This document shows, in pieces, positions 1-9,500 of a stretch of DNA of 35,664 nucleotides (positions within the stretch are counted from its first letter, which is position 1; every line of letters begins with the position of its first letter). Position numbers and translations under genes: made by a program. The notes beneath the pieces are model-generated. The model ran no database searches and was not told the origin of the DNA. It worked only from the letters and a program-made list of their open reading frames with translations. Source of the stretch: a virus; the IMG/VR virus record IMGVR_UViG_3300021351_000053, positions 1 through 35,664 of that record. The stretch is one strand, 5' to 3'.

Positions 1-1472
1 ACCCGCCCGTACCATTCTGCTCTCAAGAGCCGAGTAGAGTATCTTGTGCGCAGACCTTTTCGATATGTCTGGTCTTCTGGGTCGAGGAAGGTTGGGGTGA
101 GTTGAAGTGGAACGTAGGGAGCGAAAACGAACCCTGCGTCGAGGTAGCTCTGACCTCTGAGACCCATGAGAATATAATTGGTTCGGAAGAATGGGTCTTG
201 GTACATCATCCATTTGTTGGACAATGGGCCGAGACGAAGGATTCCGAAGTGACTGGTAATGGGGCCATAGCTTGGTGGAACCATGGTTCCATCATATGGA
301 CCGCTTGGGCTTGCAGGGTCACTGACGAACGGCGCTCTGTAATCCATGTGAGTTTGGAGCTGGATAATTTTCGCAGAGACTTCGGGGCTTGTGACTGCCC
401 AGTTTGCGGGGGCGCGACGAGACTCTTTGTGAATCTGGAAGCTCACGTTCGACATTTGGGTCATGACCGAACGAATATGATCGACTTCACTGAGACCTGC
501 TGGAACTGTGAAGTCAAATGACCGGGTGATTCCAGCACTTGCTTGGAATAATTCTTCGAGAATTCCCCGGTCCAATTCAAGGCCGATTTCTTGGCTGATA
601 CCGCTAACCAATTCAGTCTCGGCGTCCACTCCATGGAAAGCCCGAAGGTCATCGGCGGCCTCGGAAGACCAGCGAGCCTTGAGTTTTCGTGTGGTGGCCC
701 GAATCTCTTGGAGGTCGATATCGATAAAGACATCGGGGACCAAGCGATTGGCTTCGGAGTCATATGAATATGATGCCCGGATAATGTTGCCAGCAGTTGT
801 GGCCACTGGGAACGTAAAAGCTCCGACCTGACCATTGGCATAGTTGATTGTTCCGGCACCACCGCCCGTGAACGTTCCTGATCCGTCGTCAATTTTTTCT
901 TGAACCACGGTATCGGTTGCGACGGTGTATTCTTGGATAACCAGACGGATACCAAGAGCAGCGTCGAGAGGTCTTACAGGGCTGTAAGCAAGGATAACGG
1001 AACCGGGAGTACCACCGGACCATTCACCACCTGAAACAACGTCTGCAAGTTTCTCCCATTGCACCAACTCCGCTGAATAATTTTCATCGAAGTTTTGGAG
1101 CAGATTGGTTCCTGCTGCTGTCGACCCTTTGGACTTGCCGTGCTTGTACTCGAAGTAGAAGACGGCTCCCACCGGGGCAGTCATGGGCTGAATCGAAACG
1201 ATTTCGTTTGCGATCAGGTTAGGAAAGACTCTTCTGAGAACGGGGAAGATATATTTGGTGTACTCGCCTGCATTGACAGCGAGGGTGTCCTCCGAGAGTT
1301 GACGACGCATATCGCCAAACTGATTCTCGAAGAGCATTGCCATGCACTTCTGGGTGTGCTCATTTTGAACACCTTTGAGATACTTTCCCCATTTGTTTTT
1401 CAGTTGTACGGTGTAGGACTCATCTCTGATGCTCCTGGCACCGGTCTCAGTGAGCTGATTTCTGGCTTCCAT
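1..1472 (-). CDS. Major capsid protein, T4 gp23-like (3' end beyond window)
   Basis: The reading frame opens at ATG 1472 with GAGGAGG just upstream and stays open to the left edge (490 codons), so the C-terminus is missing. It resembles T4 gp23: an N-terminal delta-like segment with LKNKWGKYL and LFENQ, then RRVFPNLIANEIVSIQPM, a central LKARWSSEAADDLRAFHGVD region, and a C-terminal YLDAGFVFAPYVPLQL followed by RKGLRTRYSTR. These match conserved gp23 landmarks in order. LSE at residues 59-61 sits where T4 gp23 is cleaved by the gp21 protease after Glu65, so removal of about 61 residues is inferred. It forms the hexamers of the head shell. The gene lies 31 nt downstream of the protease-scaffold gene, the T4 21-22-23 order. 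Confidence 0.93.
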   Translation of the reverse strand, partial: MEARNQLTETGARSIRDESYTVQLKNKWGKYLKGVQNEHTQKCMAMLFENQFGDMRRQLSEDTLAVNAGEYTKYIFPVLRRVFPNLIANEIVSIQPMTAPVGAVFYFEYKHGKSKGSTAAGTNLLQNFDENYSAELVQWEKLADVVSGGEWSGGTPGSVILAYSPVRPLDAALGIRLVIQEYTVATDTVVQEKIDDGSGTFTGGGAGTINYANGQVGAFTFPVATTAGNIIRASYSYDSEANRLVPDVFIDIDLQEIRATTRKLKARWSSEAADDLRAFHGVDAETELVSGISQEIGLELDRGILEELFQASAGITRSFDFTVPAGLSEVDHIRSVMTQMSNVSFQIHKESRRAPANWAVTSPEVSAKIIQLQTHMDYRAPFVSDPASPSGPYDGTMVPPSYGPITSHFGILRLGPLSNKWMMYQDPFFRTNYILMGLRGQSYLDAGFVFAPYVPLQLTPTFLDPEDQTYRKGLRTRYSTRLLRAEWYGR

Positions 1473-1503
1473 CACTTCCTCCTCTGTTCGGCCCCAGGAG
1501 GCC

Positions 1504-2622
1504 CTAGTTTCCGAAACCCCTTGTCCCGGCGAACTCATCAAACTGCTCTTCAGTCAACCCTAATTCAGCAAGTGGGTCATTGGAATTTTCATTGACTCCA
1601 TTGCCTTTGTTGAATTCAGGCTCTCCGTGAGTATCTTCGTAAACGTCCCGCTCCTTACCCTGTGCAACACGGCTCCTGATCCGCTGTGCCTGATCTTCAT
1701 CGATTCTTGGGGGTTCGGGATGACGCTTATCATAACTCGCAATGACTCTCTCCACATCATCGATAGACGTGGCTTCTTCACAAAGTCCTCGCAGGTCATC
1801 AGCGCCTGGGTGTCCGTTGATACGTTGCTCCACATGAAGCGCAAGCTGCATTTCTTCTGCAACTCTCAGGGCTTTTTTGGTGCGCTCGTCCGCCTTCGCC
1901 TTCTCAGCCTCAGCCTCTTCGGCCTTCTCCTCGGCGACTCTGAGTCGAGCCTCGAACTCTTCGACCTTGGCTTCAATCTCAGCGTCTCGCTCTTCAGCCT
2001 TCTCCTGCTCCTGCACCTGTGCCTTGACTAACTCTTCTTTGACAGCCTCGACCTTTTCCTCAATTTCGTCGATTGACTCATATTGAGAAACATCACCAAC
2101 GAGGGTGATAATAGCATCGCGACCATCTTCCTCGGCCACAAGACGCTCAAGGTGGAGTTGATAAGCTGCCTCAGTAGCAACCGATATCATCTCCTCCATC
2201 GCTTTGTTTGCAGCCTGGACTTCCAGCTCTCTTTCGGCCAAGTCCCCTTTGAGCTTTGCAATCTCTTCGTCCTTGGCATCAATGGCCATACGTTGGTCCA
2301 TTGGTGCCCCAAAGGGAGCGATGATTCTTGCAACCTGCTCCAAGGTTACTTTTGCTTGGGCAACTTCGGGGTCCGATAGGGCCTCTGAGGTGGCCTTTTC
2401 ACGAGCCGAATCCTCAACCTGCTCCATCGTTCGTCGAAGCTCACCAGAGAACTGCTCTCGCAGTCGCCTTTCGGTGCGCTCCTCCGCCTCACTTACCGCC
2501 TCGGAGAGAGAGCGCCCGTGGGCTTCGCCAGCTTCTGTCAATGCGGCTTTTTTGGCCTCACTTGACAGCGCCTCCACGAGCCCTGGGTAGTCCCTCTTGA
2601 GGTCTTCCAGGGTCAAATTCAT
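1504..2622 (-). CDS. Internal in-frame scaffold-only product (nested start)
   Basis: ATG 2622-2620 inside the protease-scaffold gene begins a 372-residue product (MNLTLEDLKRD...) that contains only the coiled-coil scaffold part. GGAGG lies at 2632-2628, five bases before the ATG, which is better than most ribosome sites in this window. The position coincides with the junction between protease domain and coiled coil. Phage lambda makes its scaffold Nu3 from an internal start in its protease gene C, so there is precedent. The start is read directly from the sequence; use of it is inferred. Confidence 0.6.
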   Translation of the reverse strand: MNLTLEDLKRDYPGLVEALSSEAKKAALTEAGEAHGRSLSEAVSEAEERTERRLREQFSGELRRTMEQVEDSAREKATSEALSDPEVAQAKVTLEQVARIIAPFGAPMDQRMAIDAKDEEIAKLKGDLAERELEVQAANKAMEEMISVATEAAYQLHLERLVAEEDGRDAIITLVGDVSQYESIDEIEEKVEAVKEELVKAQVQEQEKAEERDAEIEAKVEEFEARLRVAEEKAEEAEAEKAKADERTKKALRVAEEMQLALHVEQRINGHPGADDLRGLCEEATSIDDVERVIASYDKRHPEPPRIDEDQAQRIRSRVAQGKERDVYEDTHGEPEFNKGNGVNENSNDPLAELGLTEEQFDEFAGTRGFGN

Positions 2623-3153
2623 GCCGTCCTCCGGTATTTTTTGCGTCTCCTCGTGAAAAACCTCGGGATACGCTGTCTTCATTGCTGGGTCTGCCACAAA
2701 ATCAAATGTGTGCAGACGAAAATCTTCTTGAACCTCATGAACCCCTCTGGAATTCACTTTGGTTGTCCCAAAACCCCGGCTGGATACACCAATTTTTCCA
2801 TTGGCATCCAGTATGGCTTTGGCAATACGACCATTAGGGGTGTCAATCAGCTCTGCCGCCCCTTGGACTTCACCTCCCTCCAGATGCAAGTTTGTCAAAA
2901 TGTGACTAACCCTCTGGAGTTTTGTTCTTCCATCAGCAGGATGGTCTAGCTCACCGAACACCATTCGGCCTTCCAAGGCTTCACCTAGTCGACCAATTTC
3001 TCTCTCCCAAAGGTGCCGCCCATACAGCCTTTTGTTTTCGGTTGGTTGGTCGGACCTGGCAAATTGCCCTCTGACAACATATTTGCCAGGTTGGTCCTTG
3101 GACTCCTCCAGAGTGAATTCCAGAGGCATGGAGTCAATGAGTATTTCTGCCAT
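1504..3153 (-). CDS. Prohead protease fused to scaffold (gp21-gp22 fusion)
   Basis: A 549-residue protein. Residues 1-170 resemble the T4 gp21 prohead protease family (peptidase S77): GELDHP with candidate catalytic His71, GVSSRGFG with Ser124/Ser125, and a following FDFVADPA. Residues 178-549 are almost entirely charged coiled coil rich in Glu, Ala and Lys, as expected of a gp22-type scaffold. In T4 these are two genes; here they are one frame. An internal ATG at residue 178 with its own ribosome site probably also gives free scaffold. The start ATG shares its A with the TAA stop of the upstream 76-residue gene, indicating translational coupling. In the family the protease digests scaffold and trims capsid proteins at (L/I)xE sites during head maturation. 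Confidence 0.85.
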   Translation of the reverse strand: MAEILIDSMPLEFTLEESKDQPGKYVVRGQFARSDQPTENKRLYGRHLWEREIGRLGEALEGRMVFGELDHPADGRTKLQRVSHILTNLHLEGGEVQGAAELIDTPNGRIAKAILDANGKIGVSSRGFGTTKVNSRGVHEVQEDFRLHTFDFVADPAMKTAYPEVFHEETQKIPEDGMNLTLEDLKRDYPGLVEALSSEAKKAALTEAGEAHGRSLSEAVSEAEERTERRLREQFSGELRRTMEQVEDSAREKATSEALSDPEVAQAKVTLEQVARIIAPFGAPMDQRMAIDAKDEEIAKLKGDLAERELEVQAANKAMEEMISVATEAAYQLHLERLVAEEDGRDAIITLVGDVSQYESIDEIEEKVEAVKEELVKAQVQEQEKAEERDAEIEAKVEEFEARLRVAEEKAEEAEAEKAKADERTKKALRVAEEMQLALHVEQRINGHPGADDLRGLCEEATSIDDVERVIASYDKRHPEPPRIDEDQAQRIRSRVAQGKERDVYEDTHGEPEFNKGNGVNENSNDPLAELGLTEEQFDEFAGTRGFGN

Positions 3154-3383
3154 TACCAGATCCTCGATTTCGTCGTCTTTGCCCTAAGCCCAGTCCTGTT
3201 CAAAAGAGGTTGGAACTTCTTGGGCCTTTTCCTTTTCGGAACTATCTTACGCTCACCAGGCTTTTCAAAGCCAATGATATTTCTTCGTGTCTCCACTCCA
3301 AGAAGCTCTCTTCGCCCACTCCGATAGGCTGTCCGACGCTTTCGCGGAGCCTCGAACAGCCACTCTAGTGGTACCCAGCTCAT
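3153..3383 (-). CDS. Small basic head-region protein (unknown)
   Basis: A 76-residue, strongly basic protein rich in Arg and Lys, especially residues 14-25 and 44-60. Its ATG overlaps the TGA of the upstream gene (ATGA) and its TAA overlaps the ATG of the protease gene (TAATG), so it is translationally coupled on both sides. T4 has small core proteins (gp67, gp68) between portal and protease. This gene sits in that position, but no sequence similarity to them can be asserted. A head-core or DNA-contacting role is an inference from position and charge only. Confidence 0.6.
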   Translation of the reverse strand: MSWVPLEWLFEAPRKRRTAYRSGRRELLGVETRRNIIGFEKPGERKIVPKRKRPKKFQPLLNRTGLRAKTTKSRIW

Positions 3384-5521
3384 GAAGCCTTCGCGCCGCC
3401 GAACATATGCCCAAAGCCAGGCATGAGAGCAGCCGTTGCCGCCTTGAGGTCTTTGTCATCCCTTGCGTATTTTTCCAGTTCAGCCTTTGCAATCTTCTGC
3501 TTTCGCTCCGGATCAAAGTTTACATCCCCAGGCTCTGCATCATCAGGGTGTACAAACCAAGGCTTCCTCTTGCCTTTGTACATCCAGGCAGGAGCCTTGA
3601 GACCTGTGATTTGCGAGAGGTAGAAAATCACCCGCAAAACATCGGTCATTGTATCGATTCTCTTGATGTGACGCCCTCTGCCATCAATAGCTTTATGCTT
3701 TGAAATGACAGCTTTGGCCGCATTCATGGCATTCGTTATGTTTTTATCCTGCATGGCCATGTTGATGGCCTTGAGGTACTTGCCAGCAACGCTGGTATCT
3801 GGAGCAACAGTTTTTCCAGCGGGAACTCCACCCCCGCCGCGATGCACAACAAGCGGTCTTTCGCCGCCGCTGCCCTGTCTCCGAAGTTTTCTCCGTGGCG
3901 CGACCATGGGCTCATCATCTGGCTCAATGGGGTCAGGTGTGAAACCCATGCTCGATGGACTGGGAACACTGAAAAATCCCATCTTTGCGGGACTTGGAGG
4001 GACATACTCAACCAACTCGTCCCACTCACCCACTCCCTCAAGAACCATCGAAATACCAATAGCCTCACTGAGAGAGGGAGATCCGCACTCTTCATACTCT
4101 GTGAGTGCCTTTATTACCGATTTGAGAACAGTCTGAATATGCTCTTCCTGCTCATCAGAAGGCTCTCCATCTTCATTTTCTTCGACCGCATCTGAAAGGT
4201 CTACTGCCTTATCAGAAAGCTGGAAAAGGATTTCACCTGTGTCCTCTCCCATCGCATGAAATATTTCACCAAGGTACAAAGCTGTCTTTGCTGCATTGAG
4301 AAGAGCCTCTACAGCAGGAGAAATCTCAATATCCTCGTCTTCGGTGATATCGTCATGGTCTTCTGTGATTGGAGCGGTGGACTGTCCCAGTTCTTCATAT
4401 ATGGTGGCAATCTCATCACTCCAGGATTTCTGGACGACTCGACGATCCATTTTGTGGAGCTTTTCGAGCCCCTTAGCTCCGAATTTTCTGAGTTTTTTAA
4501 CGTTCGTTCTTTTGATTTTTCGTTTGAATTTCTGGCGATAAATCTTGGCATCTAACTTTCGAGCACCACGAGATTTAAGATATTCCCTGTGTCGAAGCCT
4601 TTTGGCTATACGAGCTGCTGCACCCTTGGCCTTTTTGACTACTCCCAGAGCCGCTTCATCCAGCTCGTCTTCTATCTCCCAATCCTCGCCCAGCTCCCAA
4701 CCTTCGTCGATGAGATATTGGATGTCAGCATCCAAATGCTCATAACTCATCACTCTTTTACTTTGAGCTGGTTTGAGCCAAACAGGAGAGCCATCAGGTT
4801 TTCCACCTGGCATGGTTGCCAAGAAATAATAATCAGAACCTGACTTCAGAAGAGCAGCACCGCCGCCCTTTTTTATCATCCGAATAAAGGATTTCGGGAA
4901 GGGACCATCGGCGTCACCCTTGGAAGGGTAATTTTTGACAACTTGGTAGCTGTCACTACCTATTTTTAGGGATTTTGCCTCTTCAAGGTCTTCAAGGTCT
5001 TCTTTGAACCCAGATTTGCTCAAAAGTTTTCGATATTGAGCATTTTTGTTTTGACTCCAAGGCAATTCATTACCTTCAGTGTCAACAGCTATATACCCCT
5101 CTCCGTATGTAGCCCCTTTGGGATGAGGTGACATAATCACTTTCCCAATGACCTTGCCATCATAGCGAACTTCAGATACCGGGTAGGCTTTTTCTTTTCC
5201 CTTGATAAACGGGAATTTTTTCTTTCCAATAACCTTTGAACTATACCCTGACTCACCAAGATATGATTCATCTTCAAGGTCTTCTCCCTCTTCAAGACCT
5301 TCTTTTTTTGCCAGAAGAGTCGAGTTGTATTGGGCCATAGACCTGGGAGACGAATCACCCTCTTGAAGACCGCTCAAATTAAAAAGAGCAGCCCCCTCTT
5401 CGAGCATCGCCGTATTTCGGTCAATTTCACTCAAAACCCTATCAGGATCGAGCCCCATCTCTGCCAATTCTTCTTCTATGGGGCGAACAGCTACGTTGTG
5501 TGGGTGTCTAAAGGCGCTCAT
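3380..5521 (-). CDS. Putative internal head/core protein
   Basis: A 713-residue protein with no recognised enzymatic motif. ATG 5521 follows GGAGGTCAAT, a good ribosome site. The N-terminal 90 residues are acidic and carry LxE tripeptides (LEE 40-42, LQE 52-54, LEE 76-78, LGE 88-90), each followed by Gly or Ser, like cleavage sites of T4-type prohead proteases. Residues about 295-365 form a very basic block (KRLRHREYLKSRGARK and similar) that could contact DNA or RNA. Residues about 385-470 are acidic, and a Pro/Gly-rich linker follows at about 505-570. Position between portal and protease plus candidate protease sites suggest an internal core protein. Function is not established. Confidence 0.6.
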   Translation of the reverse strand: MSAFRHPHNVAVRPIEEELAEMGLDPDRVLSEIDRNTAMLEEGAALFNLSGLQEGDSSPRSMAQYNSTLLAKKEGLEEGEDLEDESYLGESGYSSKVIGKKKFPFIKGKEKAYPVSEVRYDGKVIGKVIMSPHPKGATYGEGYIAVDTEGNELPWSQNKNAQYRKLLSKSGFKEDLEDLEEAKSLKIGSDSYQVVKNYPSKGDADGPFPKSFIRMIKKGGGAALLKSGSDYYFLATMPGGKPDGSPVWLKPAQSKRVMSYEHLDADIQYLIDEGWELGEDWEIEDELDEAALGVVKKAKGAAARIAKRLRHREYLKSRGARKLDAKIYRQKFKRKIKRTNVKKLRKFGAKGLEKLHKMDRRVVQKSWSDEIATIYEELGQSTAPITEDHDDITEDEDIEISPAVEALLNAAKTALYLGEIFHAMGEDTGEILFQLSDKAVDLSDAVEENEDGEPSDEQEEHIQTVLKSVIKALTEYEECGSPSLSEAIGISMVLEGVGEWDELVEYVPPSPAKMGFFSVPSPSSMGFTPDPIEPDDEPMVAPRRKLRRQGSGGERPLVVHRGGGGVPAGKTVAPDTSVAGKYLKAINMAMQDKNITNAMNAAKAVISKHKAIDGRGRHIKRIDTMTDVLRVIFYLSQITGLKAPAWMYKGKRKPWFVHPDDAEPGDVNFDPERKQKIAKAELEKYARDDKDLKAATAALMPGFGHMFGGAKAS

Positions 5522-5530
5522 ATTGACCTC

Positions 5531-6463
5531 CTACGCCGCCGGGGCGTCGAATCGGCGAGCCAATTTCTCAGCAAATACCGCCGCCAATGCCATCTCATAC
5601 ATATGGGACGCCACACCGTCATGGATGCGAGCCAAACTCTGGAGGTCTCCATCTTCAGATACCGCCATGGCATCTTCCACGATCCCTCGCATTCGGCACA
5701 AATCGATGTCAAACGCCTCAACAAATTCCACATAATCCGCCACTGACAAAGCAGGGTCGTCGCTCCCTACTCGAAGGACGTGAGCTTCGGTTATCTCTCT
5801 CGCAAGAGCCAATCCGTTACACATAGAAGATAGATTTTCCTTCAAAGTCACCAGCGAACTGGCAACAATACGTCGCAATCGTTCTTCATTGTCTGAGGTA
5901 TGCTCTTGGATATTCTCAAATCGTGGTTGTGGGGTGGGTTTGTTTGCTTCTGCACCAACAAAAGCCTTCATTGATTTCTCATTGGTGCGAACAGCTTTGA
6001 ACCAATCTCGTTCAAGAATGTCTGTTTTGAGAAGGTCGTCCTCTACCGATTCAGCCGTCAACCTGACCCCACCCTGCACCAGACCATAAAGCTCATCCAT
6101 CATGCTGATGGCACCGCCTCGGTCTCCTGACAGAATGGCATCAACAGCCAATTGGGCCATCTCCCTCGCTTCACGAGTCATCTCCCTTGCCTCGCGAACA
6201 GGAACACTTATGGCATCGACCTGCTCAAGCTGGGACTCCCCGGTATCCTCTGAAATACCAAGGGAGGCGCGGAAGAAATCGCCCTCCGAATTAGCGACGA
6301 TGATATGGGTGGGAAATGTCCAAGATTGGAGCTGAACCCCTTCACCGCCTCCGAATAATTCGGAATAACGTTCGACCATCTCATCAGCTCTTCGTATAGC
6401 TACTTCATAAGACCCTTCGATGAGCTTAGAGAGGAAATCACCGTCAACCAATTTTCTTGTCAT
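5531..6463 (-). CDS. Hypothetical head-region protein
   Basis: A 310-residue, mostly helical, acidic protein that is not recognised. ATG 6463 is preceded by a weak AGG ribosome site; the stop lies 9 bases before the next gene. Residues about 90-107 carry a repeated REAREM motif, suggesting an amphipathic helix. There is no signal peptide or membrane segment. It is the first gene after a promoter-like element and directly follows the portal gene, so it probably belongs to the head assembly set. A portal-associated or core protein is possible; nothing more can be said. Confidence 0.6.
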   Translation of the reverse strand: MTRKLVDGDFLSKLIEGSYEVAIRRADEMVERYSELFGGGEGVQLQSWTFPTHIIVANSEGDFFRASLGISEDTGESQLEQVDAISVPVREAREMTREAREMAQLAVDAILSGDRGGAISMMDELYGLVQGGVRLTAESVEDDLLKTDILERDWFKAVRTNEKSMKAFVGAEANKPTPQPRFENIQEHTSDNEERLRRIVASSLVTLKENLSSMCNGLALAREITEAHVLRVGSDDPALSVADYVEFVEAFDIDLCRMRGIVEDAMAVSEDGDLQSLARIHDGVASHMYEMALAAVFAEKLARRFDAPAA

Positions 6464-6498
6464 GTCGCCTGTTGGTTTATGGGTTGCCCTAAGCAGCT

Positions 6499-6528
6499 AA
6501 CCTACGACCATCATTGAAGCGATGTCAA
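6499..6528 (-). promoter_or_regulatory. Promoter upstream of head-core genes
   Basis: In the 95-base gap between portal and the 310-residue gene, the minus strand has an exact TTGACA (6528-6523), an 18-base spacer and TAGGTT (6504-6499). It would drive the 310-residue gene and the genes down to the capsid gene. The -10 is weaker and the spacer longer than in the other promoters of this family. Confidence 0.45.
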
Positions 6529-6558
6529 GCTGCTGTTCCCATCACCAAAGGCATCCTA

Positions 6559-9500
6559 TCACATGGGAGGAGAAGCAGCAGACCGGAAGGCCCCGCGAAT
6601 GTCCATCATGAGGCCCCCTAGCTCCTTCAAGCGTCGGGTAGTATCTCGGCTTTCTCTGAGAACTTTTGAAAGCTTATCATTGGCCTTTCTTTCGGCCTGT
6701 TTTGAGCCGTCGAAACCTCTGCGCCAGTCCTGTTTTGAAACCGATGTCATGAGCTTTGACAAGCGTACATCAAGGTCTCCCTTGAGAATGGCATCACGTT
6801 GATCCTCGGGACTCATTCCCTCCATTCTCATTTTTTCTATATCAGCTTCCCTTTTGCCCTTGTCCATATCTTCCTGGCTCTTCTCTTTCATCACAGCCGC
6901 CGCTTCATCCTCGCTGAACTTGTAGAGATGCATCAAAACCCACCTGGTTCCCACGTCCTCTTTCATCCGAGACGCAAGATCCGCTGTGGCACTCATTACC
7001 TCCACCCGCGCCAATTCCAGAATTTGACTCGGAACATTCATCCTGATGTCATAATCCGCCTTGGCATTCATCCCCTTGGCTATCAAATGGATTCGACTGG
7101 CTTGACGATAACCACTCCTGATTACCCGCTGAATTCTCATTATCGTTCGAGCAAACCTAATGTCCTCGCTCGATAAGGCGTTTCTGGTGCTCTCCCCACC
7201 ATACCCCATGTATGTCTTGGGAATTTTGATGGAACTGACCAGCTTGTCCCTGTGGTATTCCAGGGTATCCGTTTCTGAGTAGTCTGGGCCACTGATAACA
7301 TCGATCTCTGTTGTTCTTTTACCCCCGCGCACGGGCACGAAGAAATCCTCATCCATCGAGTTGCGAACAAAGACGCCTGACCCATAAATTGTCTTTTTAT
7401 TTCCATCTCTTGCGAGTAATGCAAAATTATGATGCTTGCTCACTGTCATACAGTATTGATCTTGATTCTTTACCTTCCTAACCGAAACAACCTTATGATT
7501 ATTGGGCTCAACCAAAACATTTTCTTTGAATGCTATAAAATTTTCAAAACCAAGGAATCGATACATCTTGAGCAACATATGGCGATGAACTTTTTTTACA
7601 TTTCTATTTCGCTTTCCACCATGCTCTCTGAGAGTCTCAACCAAATGCTCATTCACACCCCTAACAATATCTTCTGCACCAGCTTTCGGGTTCTCTCGGA
7701 TCAAAGCCTTGACTCCAGAAATGAACTCTTCTGGAAAAACAAGCTTCATCCTCTTTTTTGCTTTTCGAGCCCTTTCCGGATCAGCCCACATCTCAGCTTT
7801 CAATTGACTCCTAACAATATTGTCTTCTTTGTGTTTTTCTGAATTGTTATATTCAATAATATGCTTCTTGGTGTTGTGTAGCCGATTCAGAATTGACGTT
7901 CTTTTTCTCTTCTCATCACTCTTGTTGTAAGCCGTTATGGATTTGGAATGAACATCAAAATGCCTTTTTGCATGCTCAAAATTACTCAATACTTCTAAAT
8001 TAACAGGCTCATTATTTCGCTTGTTTTCATCCTTATGATGAGTCACCCACTGACCATTAATACCCTCAGCCAATGTTCGAGCCATCACACGATGAGAAAA
8101 CTCTTTTCTTTTTACAACAGGATTATAGACAAGCTCGTATCCATCAAGCGACTTACTAGCACTAATGCTCCTGTAAAGAGGCATCACACTGTCGCCAGGC
8201 TTCAAATCTTCAGCATTGGCATAAGTTGTATCCCGGCGCATCACAGGATGATCAGGGGCCATTTCAGCCCAATTGCCGTCATCAAAAGTCACCCTTACTG
8301 TTTCTGCATTCTCCCTCGTTTTACCAACCCACTCAACTTCACCAGGAGTAACGCCCCCCGTCTCATGGTCTATCGAATAAACCCAATGTTTTTTTCCTTT
8401 GTCATACTCTTTCGCCATTTGCTCGATAGTGATATCCCTGCCATCCAATAATGGAATCGGTGTGCTTGCGGCCACAGGAAGCGGATTAAAACGCATGTCC
8501 AACTTGCCGTCCGGTTTTACAAACTTTTGGCGAGTGAAGGAGTTCTTGACCTTGTTGACAAAAGCCAGCCCCCGCTCGGCATCAAGCTCACCCACATCGA
8601 TATAAAAGGCATATCGAGCAGGAGCCCTCTCCAGCTTGTAGATCAAGAGAGCATCTTCCAAAAGAGCCAATCTCTTCCAAATCCACCTGGCCGGATCGAT
8701 GACTGCGCCTCCATAAACCGACCTAAGATGCTTGCCCCTGAGCCTCCAATGAACCAGCTCCCAGTCCTCAAAGACCGTCAGCTCTCCAGGGTTGCGCCCC
8801 ATTGCGGCTGGGACCTTCGCCCCCTCCTTGCCACTTCGATACGCCTGCTGCGCACTGGCCAAAGCATAGAAATCTTCCAAAGAGAGATTGAACTCACCCC
8901 TGATGTCCTGAATGAAACCAATGAGCTGCCCCCTGGGTCCTTCGACCCTCCTGACCGTCGGCGGAGGGAGATAACTGAGCCCCACGAGCCCTTGATCAGT
9001 GACTAGAGCCTCCCCATAGACGTTCCCGTATTTGCAGAGGGTTCGCACCACGCCCCAGATGTCGTCCTCAATCAGAAGCTGCTTATGGAGCATATGATTC
9101 AGCTCATCAGCAATCTTCTTGTCTTCGGAGGTCGCCCAGATGGCCTGTTCACGGTCGAGGTCTGGGCTGGTCGCATCATCGGCGTAGATATCGAGCCCAC
9201 AATTATGAACAAAAACCGACCCTCCATTTGAAGTCCCAACCGCAAAATTACGATATCCAGGAACCTCCAAATCAAATACCTCTTCATCACCTACATACTC
9301 AACAGAAACAACACGATGATTTAAATATTCACTATCACCAAGCTTTGGACCATTGAGGTTTGAACCAAGAATTTCCTGGTCCAATCCATACTGAGCCATT
9401 CTTCTGGCCAAAGTGTTCCAAGATACCTTCAATTTCCGAGCTGCCTCACTCACAGATAAAGACGCACGAAGAGAAGCCTCAACAACATCCGGAGCCAAAG

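Noticed and set aside
102-521. Plus-strand frame of 139 codons
   Set aside because: Antisense shadow of the capsid gene, whose minus-strand translation matches gp23 along its length.
461-955. Minus-strand frame of 164 codons
   Set aside because: Out of frame with the capsid gene that covers the same bases; its product has no sensible composition.
8466-8478. Alternative start of portal intein 2 at Ser694 or Ala692
   Set aside because: Block A spacing (position 1 to Thr at 6 and Ile at 8) fits only Pro690, and FNPL joined to SMDEDFF gives the expected portal sequence.
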